Positions 39,315-48,723 of a stretch of DNA of 64,000 nucleotides are shown here, piece after piece; positions within the stretch are counted from its first letter, which is position 1, and the number at the start of each line of letters is the position of its first letter. Under the pieces are notes generated by a model. That model ran no database searches and was not told the origin of the DNA. It was given only the letters and a program-made list of their open reading frames with translations. Made by a program: the position numbers and the translations under genes. This stretch comes from Bradyrhizobium sediminis (GTDB taxonomy: Bacteria; Pseudomonadota; Alphaproteobacteria; Rhizobiales; Xanthobacteraceae), in the NCBI RefSeq assembly GCF_018736085.1, contig NZ_CP076134.1, positions 2,924,501 to 2,988,500 of the forward strand, written 5' to 3'.

Positions 39315-39508
39315 CCTTAGCGCGCCATGTTGACGTTGAAATGCGCGGAGAAGGCCAAACCGGGTGCGCCTTAGCAAAGCAAGCCCTCCGTGGACTCAAA
39401 ATTGGACCCAAACAGTCGATACCGGGCCTGTCGTCATTCAAGACCGATGCCATAAATCGCTCGGCCAAGCCAAGGCGAGCCTCACTCGAAAATTCAAAAT
39501 GATTTCAT

Positions 39509-39583
39509 GGTGAGCGCGGAGGGACTCGAACCCTCGACCCCATGATTAAAAGTCACGTGCTCTACCACCTGAGCTACGCGCTC
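39509..39583 (-). tRNA. tRNA-Lys(TTT)
   Basis: A complete cloverleaf on the minus strand: acceptor GAGCGCG pairs with CGCGCTC, D-arm GCTC...GAGC, anticodon loop CTTTTAA with anticodon TTT, T-arm GAGGG-TTCGAGT-CCCTC, and encoded CCA. It reads codons AAA/AAG. Confidence 0.97.
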
Positions 39584-39733
39584 ACTGCCGCGCTGTGTAG
39601 GGGGCGGCTGGATGCGGGTCAATAGCGCGGCGAACCGCAAATGCGCCGTTGGGGACGGCCCGGATTTTCGAGCCGGTGCCGGCCGTTAGCGGCTTTTCTT
39701 CATGCCCCGCGGAGGCCGGAAAACCGGCTTCCG

Positions 39734-42439
39734 TCAACTGGCTTCGCGGCGAACCTCCGACGCCACCGGCTGCGAGGTGCCGGTGACCGTCGGCATCGCC
39801 ACCGGGCGCAGCCCGATCAGTTCGGCGCTGCGCACCCCGGCATAGCGCCAGAACTCGAACGAATTGATCCGCGAACTCTCGAGGATGGCGATCGCCACCG
39901 CCGACAGGAACGGCAGGCTTTCCAGCACTAGCACGGCCGCGAAGATATAGATTTCGCGGACCTCCTTCTGGCTGTTGGTGACCACCAGCACAGCGGCGCC
40001 GACCAAGAGCAGCACGCCGATCACGGCCTCCCAAAACGCCTGGAATTCGATCGACATCCGCGACAGGCCGCCCTTGGAGGTGCGGGCGAAGGGCAGGTGT
40101 TCGGTGATCAGGCCGTTGGCGACCGCGCGCGACACCGTCCACTGCACCGACATCGCCGCGACCATGGCGCCCAGCATCTGGCCCCATTTCACCGGCACCC
40201 GCAGCCGGTACAGGATCATGAAATGCAGCAGTGAGACGACGAAGGCGGCGATGATCGGCAGCGTCAGGATCTTGTCGGGAATGGCGATGCCGGCAAACGC
40301 CACGATCGGCACCCAGATCAGATTGAGGATCGCGACCAGCACGCCGAGGCTTTCGGCGCCGAGCCAGTTCAGCCAGCCCAGCGAAAATTCGCGTTTTTGA
40401 TCTGGCGAGAGCCGGCTCGCGCCCGGCAGGAACCGCCGCCAGTGCTTCTTGACGATCTGGAAGCCGCCATAGGCCCAGCGATGGCGCTGCTTCTTGAAGG
40501 CCTCATAGGTGTCGGGCAATAGGCCATGGCCGTAGCGGTGGTTGGTATAGTGCGTCAGCCAGCCGTGCTCGATGATGGCGAGGCCGAGATCGGTATCCTC
40601 GCAAATGGTGTCGCCGGCCCAGCCGCCGGCCATGTCCATCGCCGCGCGCCGGATCAGGCACATGGTGCCGTGGACGATGATCGCGTTGGCTTCGTTGCGC
40701 TGGACCATGCCGATGTCGAAGAACCCGGCATATTCGCCGTTCATGATGTAGTGCATCAGCGAGGTATCGCCGTCGCGATGATCCTGCGGCGCCTGCACGA
40801 GGCCGACGCGCGGATCGGCGAACACCGGCACCAGATCCTTCAGCCAGTCCGGCTGCACCACATAGTCGGCGTCGATGATGCCGATGATCTCGGCGTCCAC
40901 GGCGGTGCGCGCCATGGCGATGCGCAGCGCGCCGGCCTTGAAGCCCTCGACCTTCTCGGCATTGATGAACACGAAGCGCTCGCCGAGCGCCCGGCAGTGA
41001 TCCTGGATCGGCTGCCAGAATTCCGGATCCGGCGTGTTGTTGATGATGACGACGCATTCGAAGTTCGGATAGTCCAGCCGCGCCACCGCATCGAGCGTCT
41101 GCTTGAGCATCTCGGGCGGTTCGAAATATGCGGGGATGTGGATCGATACTTTGGGGAAGGAGACGCTCTCGCCGATCGTCGCCGGCGCCACGGGCTCGCC
41201 CTTGACGATCAGCCGGCGCGGCTTGCGGCCGAAGGCGATGGCCGCGATTTCCTCGATCCGCGCCATCGCGATCAGCACCAGCGGGATCAGCAGGATCAAT
41301 CCCAGCGTCAGCGCGAAGGCCGAACCGAACACGAAGTAATGGCCTTCCCAATAGGCGAACACGGTGGCGGCCCAGGTGCCGACGCCGGCGGACGCCGCCG
41401 ACAGCACCAGCGCCTGCATGATGGTGGGTTGGGCGAGCCGCAAAATCGGCAGCGACAGCAGGATGCCGACCAGCACCGCTATCGTCGCCAGTTTCCAGTA
41501 ATTCTCGTTCACGACCGGGCCGGTCCAGGCGAATTTGGGCTCCCGGGCCGCATTGAGAATGCCCCAATAGGGCCCGACGCCGCCTTCGAAGAACTTCCAG
41601 GGCTGATCGATCGCCTCGACGATGTTGTATTCCATGCCGATGGCTTCGGCGCGGGTCACGAAGTTGCGCAGCACCACGGCCTGCTCGAAGGTGCCGGGTT
41701 CGGCGTTCTTCAGATTGTAGCCGGCGCTGGGCCAGCCGAATTCGGCGATCACGATCCGCTTGCCGGGAAACTGTTCGCGCAACAGCCCATAGAGATAAAC
41801 GGCCTGATCCACCGCCTGCTTGTCGGTGAAGTTTTCCCAATAGGGCAGCACATGCGCGGCGATGAAGTCGACCGAGGACGCCAGCTTTGGATTGTCGCGC
41901 CAGATATTCCAGATTTCACCAGTCGTAACAGGCACATTGACCGATTTCTTGACCTGCTTGATGAGTTCGATCAGGTCGTCGACCTTCTGCTCGCCGCGGT
42001 AGATCGTCTCGTTACCGACGACGACGCCGTTCACATTGCTGTTGCGCTTGGCGAGGCTGATCGCGGCCTGGATCTCGCGTTCGTTGCGTTCGGAATTCTT
42101 GTCGATCCAGGCGCCGACGGTGACTTTCAGTCCGAATTCCGCGGCGATCGGCGGCACCAGCTCGACGCCCCCGGTCGAGGAGTAAAGCCGGATCGCCCGC
42201 GTCATCCGCGACAATGTCTTGAGGTCGGCGCGGATTTTTTCCACGCTTGGAATGTTGTCGACGTCGGGATGCCCGGTGCCTTCGAACGGCGCGTAGGAGA
42301 CGCTCGGCAGGATGCCCTTGAAGTCCGGGGCTTGCTGCTTGTCCCGCAGCAGCCCCCACATGGCAGCGTGAACGGCAGTCACAAACAACAGAACGGCGAC
42401 GACGGCGCGCATCGCGACAAAACCATACGGGGCTTGCAT
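39734..42439 (-). CDS. ndvB: cyclic beta-(1,3)(1,6)-glucan synthase, NdvB type (GH17-GT2 fusion)
   Basis: The 901-residue inner-membrane protein has an N-terminal anchor, a GH17-like domain (residues ~40-270 with acid/base Glu144 in VVVGNETIYRGE and nucleophile Glu233 in VIAEFGWPS), several membrane helices, and a GT2 glycosyltransferase domain: HIPAYFEPPEM, the DxD-like IIDADYVVQPDW, ICEDTDLG and the KKQRHRWAYGG (QxxRW) motif. More transmembrane helices follow. This architecture matches Bradyrhizobium NdvB, which makes cyclic beta-glucans from UDP-glucose for osmoadaptation and nodulation. The ATG at 42439 is preferred; a GTG at 42478 and an ATG at 42412 are alternatives. Confidence 0.88.
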   Translation of the reverse strand: MQAPYGFVAMRAVVAVLLFVTAVHAAMWGLLRDKQQAPDFKGILPSVSYAPFEGTGHPDVDNIPSVEKIRADLKTLSRMTRAIRLYSSTGGVELVPPIAAEFGLKVTVGAWIDKNSERNEREIQAAISLAKRNSNVNGVVVGNETIYRGEQKVDDLIELIKQVKKSVNVPVTTGEIWNIWRDNPKLASSVDFIAAHVLPYWENFTDKQAVDQAVYLYGLLREQFPGKRIVIAEFGWPSAGYNLKNAEPGTFEQAVVLRNFVTRAEAIGMEYNIVEAIDQPWKFFEGGVGPYWGILNAAREPKFAWTGPVVNENYWKLATIAVLVGILLSLPILRLAQPTIMQALVLSAASAGVGTWAATVFAYWEGHYFVFGSAFALTLGLILLIPLVLIAMARIEEIAAIAFGRKPRRLIVKGEPVAPATIGESVSFPKVSIHIPAYFEPPEMLKQTLDAVARLDYPNFECVVIINNTPDPEFWQPIQDHCRALGERFVFINAEKVEGFKAGALRIAMARTAVDAEIIGIIDADYVVQPDWLKDLVPVFADPRVGLVQAPQDHRDGDTSLMHYIMNGEYAGFFDIGMVQRNEANAIIVHGTMCLIRRAAMDMAGGWAGDTICEDTDLGLAIIEHGWLTHYTNHRYGHGLLPDTYEAFKKQRHRWAYGGFQIVKKHWRRFLPGASRLSPDQKREFSLGWLNWLGAESLGVLVAILNLIWVPIVAFAGIAIPDKILTLPIIAAFVVSLLHFMILYRLRVPVKWGQMLGAMVAAMSVQWTVSRAVANGLITEHLPFARTSKGGLSRMSIEFQAFWEAVIGVLLLVGAAVLVVTNSQKEVREIYIFAAVLVLESLPFLSAVAIAILESSRINSFEFWRYAGVRSAELIGLRPVAMPTVTGTSQPVASEVRREAS

Positions 42440-42593
42440 TGAAAGAAAGCGAACCCGTCCCCTAGGTCCGACCGACACGGCGGCAACTCAAAGGATAGTC
42501 CTGCCACGCGATTTAACAACTGGTATGACGCCGTGGCGTTTTAAGGGCGCAGCCGATTCAAAATCGCGAGAACACGGTTTGGTTCGCTTTCGG

Positions 42594-43148
42594 CTATTTC
42601 GTTGGCGCGGCGGCCGGTGCGGGTGAGGCCGCAGGCACTGTGCTTCCGGCCGTCGTGGCGACCGGAGCTGTCGTGGCCGCCGCGGCGGCCTGCGGTTGCG
42701 CCGCCGGATTGATCCAACAGGCGTGAATGCGGCCGGAAAGCGACTCCGGAACCTTCGAATCGATCGACGCGCCGAACCGGGTCAGGCAGCGGAAGGTCGC
42801 CTGGATGTGGCCGCCGGGGCAGCCGAAACGGTCGTAGAGATCGAGATGGCGAAAGGCGGTATCGAGATCGTCGAGCCACATCAGGCGCACCATGCGGCGG
42901 CCGAGCCAGACGCATTCCGGGTTTCCGGCCGGGCCGTTGATGGCCTGCGACGCCTCGACGAACTGGTCGGTCTTGCGCTGGTCGTCCTTGGCGGTATCGG
43001 CGGGATTGGTGGCGGGCGCCTTGGGGTCCTGGGCGCGGGCATCACCGCTCTGGGCGAGGGCGCTGCCGACACCGATGAGGAGGACGAGCCCGGGAATGGC
43101 GAGGTGGCGCAAAACCGCATTTCTAGTCTGAAGCACCCGTCGACGCAT
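42594..43148 (-). CDS. exported protein of the glucan locus
   Basis: A 184-residue protein with signal peptide (LAIPGLVLLIGVGSALA, cleaved before QSGD). The mature domain has three conserved cysteines, with NPECVWLGRRMVRLMWLDD and a DRFGCPGGHIQATFRCLTR segment, then an alanine/proline-rich tail. It lies directly upstream of ndvB on the same strand. A gene called ndvD was described in this locus in Bradyrhizobium; I cannot confirm that this is it. Confidence 0.7.
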   Translation of the reverse strand: MRRRVLQTRNAVLRHLAIPGLVLLIGVGSALAQSGDARAQDPKAPATNPADTAKDDQRKTDQFVEASQAINGPAGNPECVWLGRRMVRLMWLDDLDTAFRHLDLYDRFGCPGGHIQATFRCLTRFGASIDSKVPESLSGRIHACWINPAAQPQAAAAATTAPVATTAGSTVPAASPAPAAAPTK

Positions 43149-43404
43149 AGAATCCCCGATGTGTTGCCCGTCCGCGCTCGGTCCGGACGGCTGGTGTGAT
43201 GCCGCCTAAATGGGTCCCCAATGCGGCGGCGACCCTGCCGGATTCCCATGACGGACATTTCATATTTTGTCCAGCAAACTCACAACTTTATCGCACCGTT
43301 TTAAGCCGCCCGCATGGGCGGGTCCCGAATTGCGGCCACCCTGCCGCTATCCTGCTCTTGGCAGACGGCCGGTGACAAGCTAATCGACGATCCCGGCCCG
43401 GAGG

Positions 43405-45030
43405 ATGGAACCGATTTCTCTTCGTACGCCACTGGCGCTTCTCCTGATATCCCTGAGTGCGATCGCCGCCGCCTGGTGGTGGTTGGCCACGCCTATCAAT
43501 CTGGCGCGCGCGCCGATCGATCCCAACGCCAAGTTGCTGTGCGTGTCCTACGCGCCGTTCCGTGGCGACCAAACGCCGCTGGTGCCGACCACGCATATCG
43601 GACCGGAACAGATCGCCGAGGATCTGGCGCAGCTCGCCAAAATTTCCGACTGCGTGCGCACCTATTCGATTGAAAACGGCCTCGACCAGGTTCCGGCGCT
43701 CGCCGCCAAGGTCGGGCTGAAGGTCATTCAGGGCATCTGGCTCGGCAGCAACCGCCTGAAAAACCTGGCGCAGATTTCGACCGTGGTCGGCCTGACCAAG
43801 GAATATCCCGGTGTCATCACCTCGGTCGTGGTCGGCAACGAAGTGCTGCTGCGCGGCGAGATGACCACCTCCGACCTCGTCGCCATCATCCGCTCGGTCA
43901 AGGCGCAGGTCGCCGTTCCCGTCACTTACGCCGATGTCTGGGAATACTGGCTGCGCAACCGCGAAGTCTATGACGCCGTCGACTTCGTCACCATTCACAT
44001 CCTGCCTTACTGGGAAGACTTCCCGATCCGCGCCAAATATGCCGCGATCCACGTCGACTCCATCCGCAAGCGGATGGCGGTGGCGTTTCCCGGCAAGGAA
44101 ATCCTGATCGGCGAGACCGGCTGGCCGAGTGCGGGGCGGATGCGCGAGGCGGCGCTGCCGTCGCGCGCCAACCAGGCGCGCGTGGTGTCGGAGATCCTGG
44201 CGCTGGCGAAGCGGGAAAACTTCCGCGTCAATCTGATCGAGGCCTACGACCAGCCGTGGAAGCGCCAGCTCGAGGGCACCGTCGGCGGCTACTGGGGCCT
44301 GATCGATTCGGTCAGACGCGCCGTGAAGTACCCGCCGGGCGAAGCCATCACCAACTATCCATTCTGGAAGCTGCAGATGGGAGGCGGGATAGCCCTGGCC
44401 GTTCTCGTGTTCGGCGCGGCCTGGCTGACGCTGCGCCACCGGCCCTGGACGCCCCGGCCGGCAGCCTGGGTCGCGGTCGCCATATCCGCCACCTCGGCCG
44501 GCATCCTGCTCGGGATCGCCGGGGACAAGATGGTTTACGAAAGCTACGGTATCGGCGGCTGGCTCAAATGGGGTGCGCTGCTGGCGGCCGGCATCGCCGC
44601 GCCCTTGCTCGCGACCAACGCCTTGATGTCGGGGCGTTCGCTGCCGACCTTCCTGGAACTGCTCGGACCGCGCGACGGCAGCCCCCGCCCGTTGCTGGGC
44701 ATGCTGCTCGCCGTGGTGCTGGCGATCACCACGCTGATCGGCGCCGAGACCGCGCTCGGCTTCGTGTTCGACCCGCGCTACAAGGATTTTCCCTATGCGG
44801 CGCTGACCATGGCGGTGGTGCCGTTGTGGACGCTGATGGCGCTGAACCGCCCGCAGGAGGGCGCCCGCCCGATCGCGGAGGCCGTGTTCGCCGGCCTGCT
44901 GGCGGCGTCCGCGCTCTACACCGGGTTCAATGAGGGCAGGGACAACTGGCAGTCGCTGTGGACCTGCGCGATGTATTTCCTGCTGGCGATCACGCTGTGG
45001 CGGGCGCGGGGCGTGCAAAGCCCAAAATGA
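43405..45030 (+). CDS. ndvC: cyclic glucan beta-1,6-linkage protein, NdvC type (GH17-like)
   Basis: The product (541 residues) has an N-terminal membrane anchor, a GH17-like domain (residues ~44-300) with Glu146 in VVVGNEVLLRGE and Glu237 in LIGETGWPSAG, and about eight membrane helices in the C-terminal half. B. japonicum NdvC has the same plan and is needed for the beta-1,6 linkages. The GH17 domain is strongly similar to that of NdvB, so the genes probably share an origin. It is transcribed divergently from the ndvB side. Confidence 0.82.
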   Translation: MEPISLRTPLALLLISLSAIAAAWWWLATPINLARAPIDPNAKLLCVSYAPFRGDQTPLVPTTHIGPEQIAEDLAQLAKISDCVRTYSIENGLDQVPALAAKVGLKVIQGIWLGSNRLKNLAQISTVVGLTKEYPGVITSVVVGNEVLLRGEMTTSDLVAIIRSVKAQVAVPVTYADVWEYWLRNREVYDAVDFVTIHILPYWEDFPIRAKYAAIHVDSIRKRMAVAFPGKEILIGETGWPSAGRMREAALPSRANQARVVSEILALAKRENFRVNLIEAYDQPWKRQLEGTVGGYWGLIDSVRRAVKYPPGEAITNYPFWKLQMGGGIALAVLVFGAAWLTLRHRPWTPRPAAWVAVAISATSAGILLGIAGDKMVYESYGIGGWLKWGALLAAGIAAPLLATNALMSGRSLPTFLELLGPRDGSPRPLLGMLLAVVLAITTLIGAETALGFVFDPRYKDFPYAALTMAVVPLWTLMALNRPQEGARPIAEAVFAGLLAASALYTGFNEGRDNWQSLWTCAMYFLLAITLWRARGVQSPK

Positions 45031-45370
45031 GCAGGCCGATCGCCAGCCCCGACAGGCTGATATTGTAGAGCACGATCCCGAACCCGGCTGCGACCAGCCC
45101 GCCGGTCAGCAGCACGATCGACGGCCGGATGACGTGAAGTGCGGCGATGATCAGCGCGACGATGCCGAACACTGAATTCTTGAACAGCGACGTCACCAGC
45201 GTCCGGGTCTTGCACAACATGGTGTGCAGGCCGGCATCGCAGGCCAGCGCCACGGTGGAAAACTCGATCGCAAGATAGCGCAGATAAAGCGCGTAGCCGA
45301 CGGTGACGAAGCCGACGACCAGCAGCCATTGCACCTGATAGGGCGTCAGCCGGAACGGGGTCTTTTTCAT
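44990..45370 (-). CDS. four-helix membrane protein overlapping ndvC
   Basis: The product (126 residues, from the ATG at 45370) starts MKKTPFRLTPYQVQWLLVVG and has about four transmembrane segments, with two cysteines in VALACDAGLHTMLCKT. Its 3' end overlaps the 3' end of ndvC by 41 bp on the opposite strand. Family and function unknown, but it may belong to the glucan locus. Confidence 0.65.
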   Translation of the reverse strand: MKKTPFRLTPYQVQWLLVVGFVTVGYALYLRYLAIEFSTVALACDAGLHTMLCKTRTLVTSLFKNSVFGIVALIIAALHVIRPSIVLLTGGLVAAGFGIVLYNISLSGLAIGLLILGFARPAPATA

Positions 45371-45482
45371 TTCGCGAATATGCTCGGGAACGCGTTGCGG
45401 GACAACCCGGCGCATGCCGTCAGGCGACCAACCGCACGAAATTGCATCAAGACGCGGATACAACACATTGTGATTACAGGAT

Positions 45483-46691
45483 TTATTGACTGCGCCGACT
45501 GAACATCGACGTCAGCATGGAGGAGGATTCCGGCTTCTTGGCCGGCTCCTCGACCGCCGCCACCGGCCGTTTCGGGCTTGCGCGCTTGCGCGGCGCGGGT
45601 TTGACGGCGGCAGCGGGCGGCTCGCTGCCCGTCAGGGCCAGACGCTGGCCGTCGAACACCGTGGTCTCGCAGGTCCGGTCGTTTTCAATCATGACCGCGC
45701 AGATTTTCGCCGCGGCGGCGGCATCGCTGAGGGGACCTGCGACCAGCCGCAGCTGCATGCCGAGCCCGCCGCTTCCTTCCTTCACCACGATGATCGGCCG
45801 CAGCGCCGCCAGCGGCGCGTTGGACTTCGACTTCAAGAGGCCGCGCCACAGCGCGCGCAAGCCGCCGACCGAATTCGCACCCCCGACATCGACGCCGAAT
45901 TCGGTGCGCTGCACCGCGAGTTTGGCAGCCGCCGCCTCCGGCGCGCCCGGATCGGCGTCGGCGGCTACCGCCGCCACTTCCGGGATCGGCGCAGAGGTGA
46001 CGGCCTGCTTCGACGCCTCGGGTTCGATCAGTTTTCCTGCCGCGGCATCGGGCGGGGCCATCATCGATTTCGCCGGCATCAGCGGCGTTGAAGTGCCTGC
46101 CGCCGGCGGATTTGGCGTTTCCCTGGCAACGGACGAGACCGTGGCTGGTGCCGGCTCGACCGCCGCCATGGCCGTGCGCGGCTTGTCGATTGCGGCCGCA
46201 GCCGTCGTCGCCACCGGCGCGACAACCGGGGACGGACTGACCGGCACAGCGGCCGTCTCGGCCGCCGGCCAAGCGGGAACCGGCGGCGCCGTGGCGGTGT
46301 TCTGCCGCGCGATCGAGCCGGTCACGGAATCCAGTCCCTGTTCCAGAACGGTGACGCGGGTATAGAGCCGGTCGCGATCGCCGTTCAGCGTCTCGATCGC
46401 GGATGCCAGCCGCCTGGCTTCGCTGTGGCTTTCCTTGGCGACCGACTGAATCTGCTGCTGCGCCTGGCGCGCCAGATCGGCGGCGGCGACCTGCTCGCGC
46501 CGCGATCCGATCGAGGACTGGTTGACGATCACGGCGAGCACGAGGGCGCCGACCGAGGCGACGCCCCACGAGCCGAGCCGCCACAGCGTGCGGCGGTCGA
46601 ATTCGTCTTCCTCCGCCAGAAAACCCGATAGCACGCCGCCGGTGTTTTCGGCCTCGAAGCCGTCAGCCAGATGGTCGGTATTCTTGGCCAT
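45483..46691 (-). CDS. membrane-anchored protein with SPOR-like C-terminal domain
   Basis: The product (402 residues from the ATG at 46691) has a cytoplasmic N-terminus, one transmembrane segment (LGSWGVASVGALVLAVIVNQ), a coiled-coil stretch (residues ~75-140) and a long proline/alanine linker. The C-terminal domain (around residues 270-370) has FGVDVGGANSVGGLRALWRG and MQLRLVAGPLSDAAAAAKIC, which is the alpha/beta pattern of a SPOR-type peptidoglycan-binding domain. It probably acts at the cell wall or division site. The sequence after it is basic. Confidence 0.72.
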   Translation of the reverse strand: MAKNTDHLADGFEAENTGGVLSGFLAEEDEFDRRTLWRLGSWGVASVGALVLAVIVNQSSIGSRREQVAAADLARQAQQQIQSVAKESHSEARRLASAIETLNGDRDRLYTRVTVLEQGLDSVTGSIARQNTATAPPVPAWPAAETAAVPVSPSPVVAPVATTAAAAIDKPRTAMAAVEPAPATVSSVARETPNPPAAGTSTPLMPAKSMMAPPDAAAGKLIEPEASKQAVTSAPIPEVAAVAADADPGAPEAAAAKLAVQRTEFGVDVGGANSVGGLRALWRGLLKSKSNAPLAALRPIIVVKEGSGGLGMQLRLVAGPLSDAAAAAKICAVMIENDRTCETTVFDGQRLALTGSEPPAAAVKPAPRKRASPKRPVAAVEEPAKKPESSSMLTSMFSRRSQ

Positions 46692-46869
46692 ACGAAATTG
46701 CCGGCCCTCCCGAGGCCCACCCGAATCAGACGGCAAACATTAACAGGAAATACGTCCTCATCTTGAATCCCCCCGGTTGGCCTGACGGCGAATCGGGTTT
46801 CCAAGAGGGAGCAAAACGCTCTAAGAGGGCGGCGGCGCTGGCGTCAGCCGCCATTGAACAGGGAACAGG

Positions 46870-48225
46870 ATGACTGCTCGTTCCAGCCTCACCATCGTGC
46901 TCGCAGCCGGCGAGGGCACGCGCATGCAATCCTCGCTGCCGAAGGTGCTGCATCCCGTGGCGGGCCAGTCGCTGCTGGCGCATGTGCTCGGCGCCGCCCC
47001 GAAGGGAGCGGGCGCCTCGCTCGCCGTGGTGATCGGCCCCGACCACAAGGCGGTCGCCGACGAGGCCAGACGCGTTCGCCCCGATGCCGCCACCTTCGTG
47101 CAGCGCGAACGTCTCGGCACCGCGCATGCGGTGCTCGCCGCCCGCGAAGCGCTGGCGCGCGGCGCCGACGATCTCCTGGTGGTGTTCGGCGATACGCCGC
47201 TGATTTCGGCCGAGACAGTTTCGCGTTTGCGCGCGCCCCTGAAAAACGGCGCGGCGCTGGCGGTGCTCGGCTTTCAAGCTGCCGATCCCACCGGCTACGG
47301 CCGGCTGCTGGTCGAGGATGGGCGGCTGGTGGCGATCCGCGAGCACGCGGACGCGACGCCTGCGGAACGCGCGATCACGCTCTGCAATGCCGGCGTGATG
47401 GCCTTCGATGGCCGCCGGGCGCTGCAAATCCTCGACCGGATCGGCAATGCCAACAGCAAGGGCGAATATTATCTGGTCGATGCAGTGGCCATCAGCCGGG
47501 ATATGGGATTGGAGGCGATCGTGATCGAAACCAGCGAGGACGAAGTGCGGGGCATCAACACCAAGGGCCAGCTCGCCGAGGCCGAACAGGTCATGCAGGC
47601 GCGGTTACGCAAGGCAGCGCTGGAGGCCGGCGTGACCATGACCGCGCCCGACACGGTCTATCTCGCCGCCGACACGAGCTTCGGCAAGGACGTGACGATC
47701 GAGCCGTTCGTGGTGATCGGCCCCGGCGTTTCCATCGCCGACGGCGCGGTGATCCATTCGTTCTCCCACATCGTGCAGTCCTCGATCGGCAAGAACACCT
47801 TGGTCGGCCCCTTTGCGCGGCTGCGGCCGGGAACCTCGCTCGGCGATGGCGCCAAGATCGGCAATTTCGTCGAGACCAAGGCGGCGACGCTGGAGGCGGG
47901 CGTCAAGGTCAATCACCTCTCCTATATCGGCGACACCCATGTCGGCGCCAAGGCCAACATCGGCGCCGGCACCGTCACTTGCAACTATGACGGCTTCTCC
48001 AAGCACAAGACCGAGATCGGCGCGGGCGCCTTCGTCGGCACCAATTCGTCGCTGGTGGCGCCGGTCAGGATCGGCGCCGGCGCCTATATCGGTTCGGGCT
48101 CGGTGATCACCAAGGACGTGCCCGACGACGCCATGGCAGTCGAGCGCAGCCCGCAGACCAACCGCGAGGGTGGGGCGAGGCGGTACCGCGAGTTGAAGAC
48201 GCGCAACAAGGCGCCGAAGGCTTGA
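46870..48225 (+). CDS. glmU: bifunctional UDP-N-acetylglucosamine pyrophosphorylase/glucosamine-1-P acetyltransferase
   Basis: GlmU performs the last two steps to UDP-GlcNAc. The uridyltransferase domain has [20 protein letters not shown] at the N-terminus and a DNAGVMA-like [10 protein letters not shown]. The C-terminal acetyltransferase is a left-handed beta-helix of hexapeptide repeats, ending with [20 protein letters not shown], where the conserved residues bind acetyl-CoA. The 451-residue length is normal. glmS, which makes glucosamine-6-phosphate two steps earlier, lies 500 bp downstream. Confidence 0.97.
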   Translation: MTARSSLTIVLAAGEGTRMQSSLPKVLHPVAGQSLLAHVLGAAPKGAGASLAVVIGPDHKAVADEARRVRPDAATFVQRERLGTAHAVLAAREALARGADDLLVVFGDTPLISAETVSRLRAPLKNGAALAVLGFQAADPTGYGRLLVEDGRLVAIREHADATPAERAITLCNAGVMAFDGRRALQILDRIGNANSKGEYYLVDAVAISRDMGLEAIVIETSEDEVRGINTKGQLAEAEQVMQARLRKAALEAGVTMTAPDTVYLAADTSFGKDVTIEPFVVIGPGVSIADGAVIHSFSHIVQSSIGKNTLVGPFARLRPGTSLGDGAKIGNFVETKAATLEAGVKVNHLSYIGDTHVGAKANIGAGTVTCNYDGFSKHKTEIGAGAFVGTNSSLVAPVRIGAGAYIGSGSVITKDVPDDAMAVERSPQTNREGGARRYRELKTRNKAPKA

Positions 48226-48267
48226 ACCCGCCGCGGTGTGATTGGGAAGGCTGCTGGCGCGAGCGCG

Positions 48268-48498
48268 CTACTCGTCGTCGGCAAATTCCGAAAAGATCGC
48301 ACGCGTCAGCCGCCAGCCGCGCGGTTTGGCGCGCTGGACCGGCTCGCCCGGCTGGTGCTTCACAAGCACGGGCTTGGCTTCGTGCCCGCGCATCGGCGGC
48401 GGCCATTGGGCAAGGTGGGTGCCTGCGGTCTCGCTGGCCCGCAAATGCAGGGAAGCGAGGCCTCGGTCGCCAGGTGAGCGGTCGCGTGTGTCTGTCAC
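48268..48498 (-). CDS. possible small hypothetical protein between glmU and glmS
   Basis: A minus-strand 76-residue frame ending PRGWRLTRAIFSEFADDE has protein-like composition at its C-terminus. The start would be a GTG preceded by GGAGAAAGG. There is no recognised family; it may be a chance frame in high-GC DNA. Confidence 0.35.
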   Translation of the reverse strand: MTDTRDRSPGDRGLASLHLRASETAGTHLAQWPPPMRGHEAKPVLVKHQPGEPVQRAKPRGWRLTRAIFSEFADDE

Positions 48499-48723
48499 AA
48501 GCCTTTCTCCGGTTCGTCAATGTTTCCGAAAAAGAGTTGATGGCCCGTTAATGAACTTCTCAATTCGGGTGACGGGCAGGGCTTCGGAGAGGCTTGTTAA
48601 GGCCTAAGCTTTACCCTGTCGCAATCCGCAATAATTATTGAGTATCTGGGAGCAGGCGATTTTCGTTAAGAGGGTCGCGCGCTGTTTTGGAAATCTTTCG
48701 ACGATTTGGGGATATTTACCCGC

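Noticed and set aside
39315..39508. Integration attachment site at the tRNA-Lys 3' end
   Set aside because: No repeat of the tRNA 3' sequence was found at the far side of the accessory pair (37764-37885), and no integrase is present.
40526..42442. 638-residue plus-strand frame opposite ndvB
   Set aside because: A shadow of the ndvB codon pattern; the minus strand has complete GH17 and GT2 motifs.
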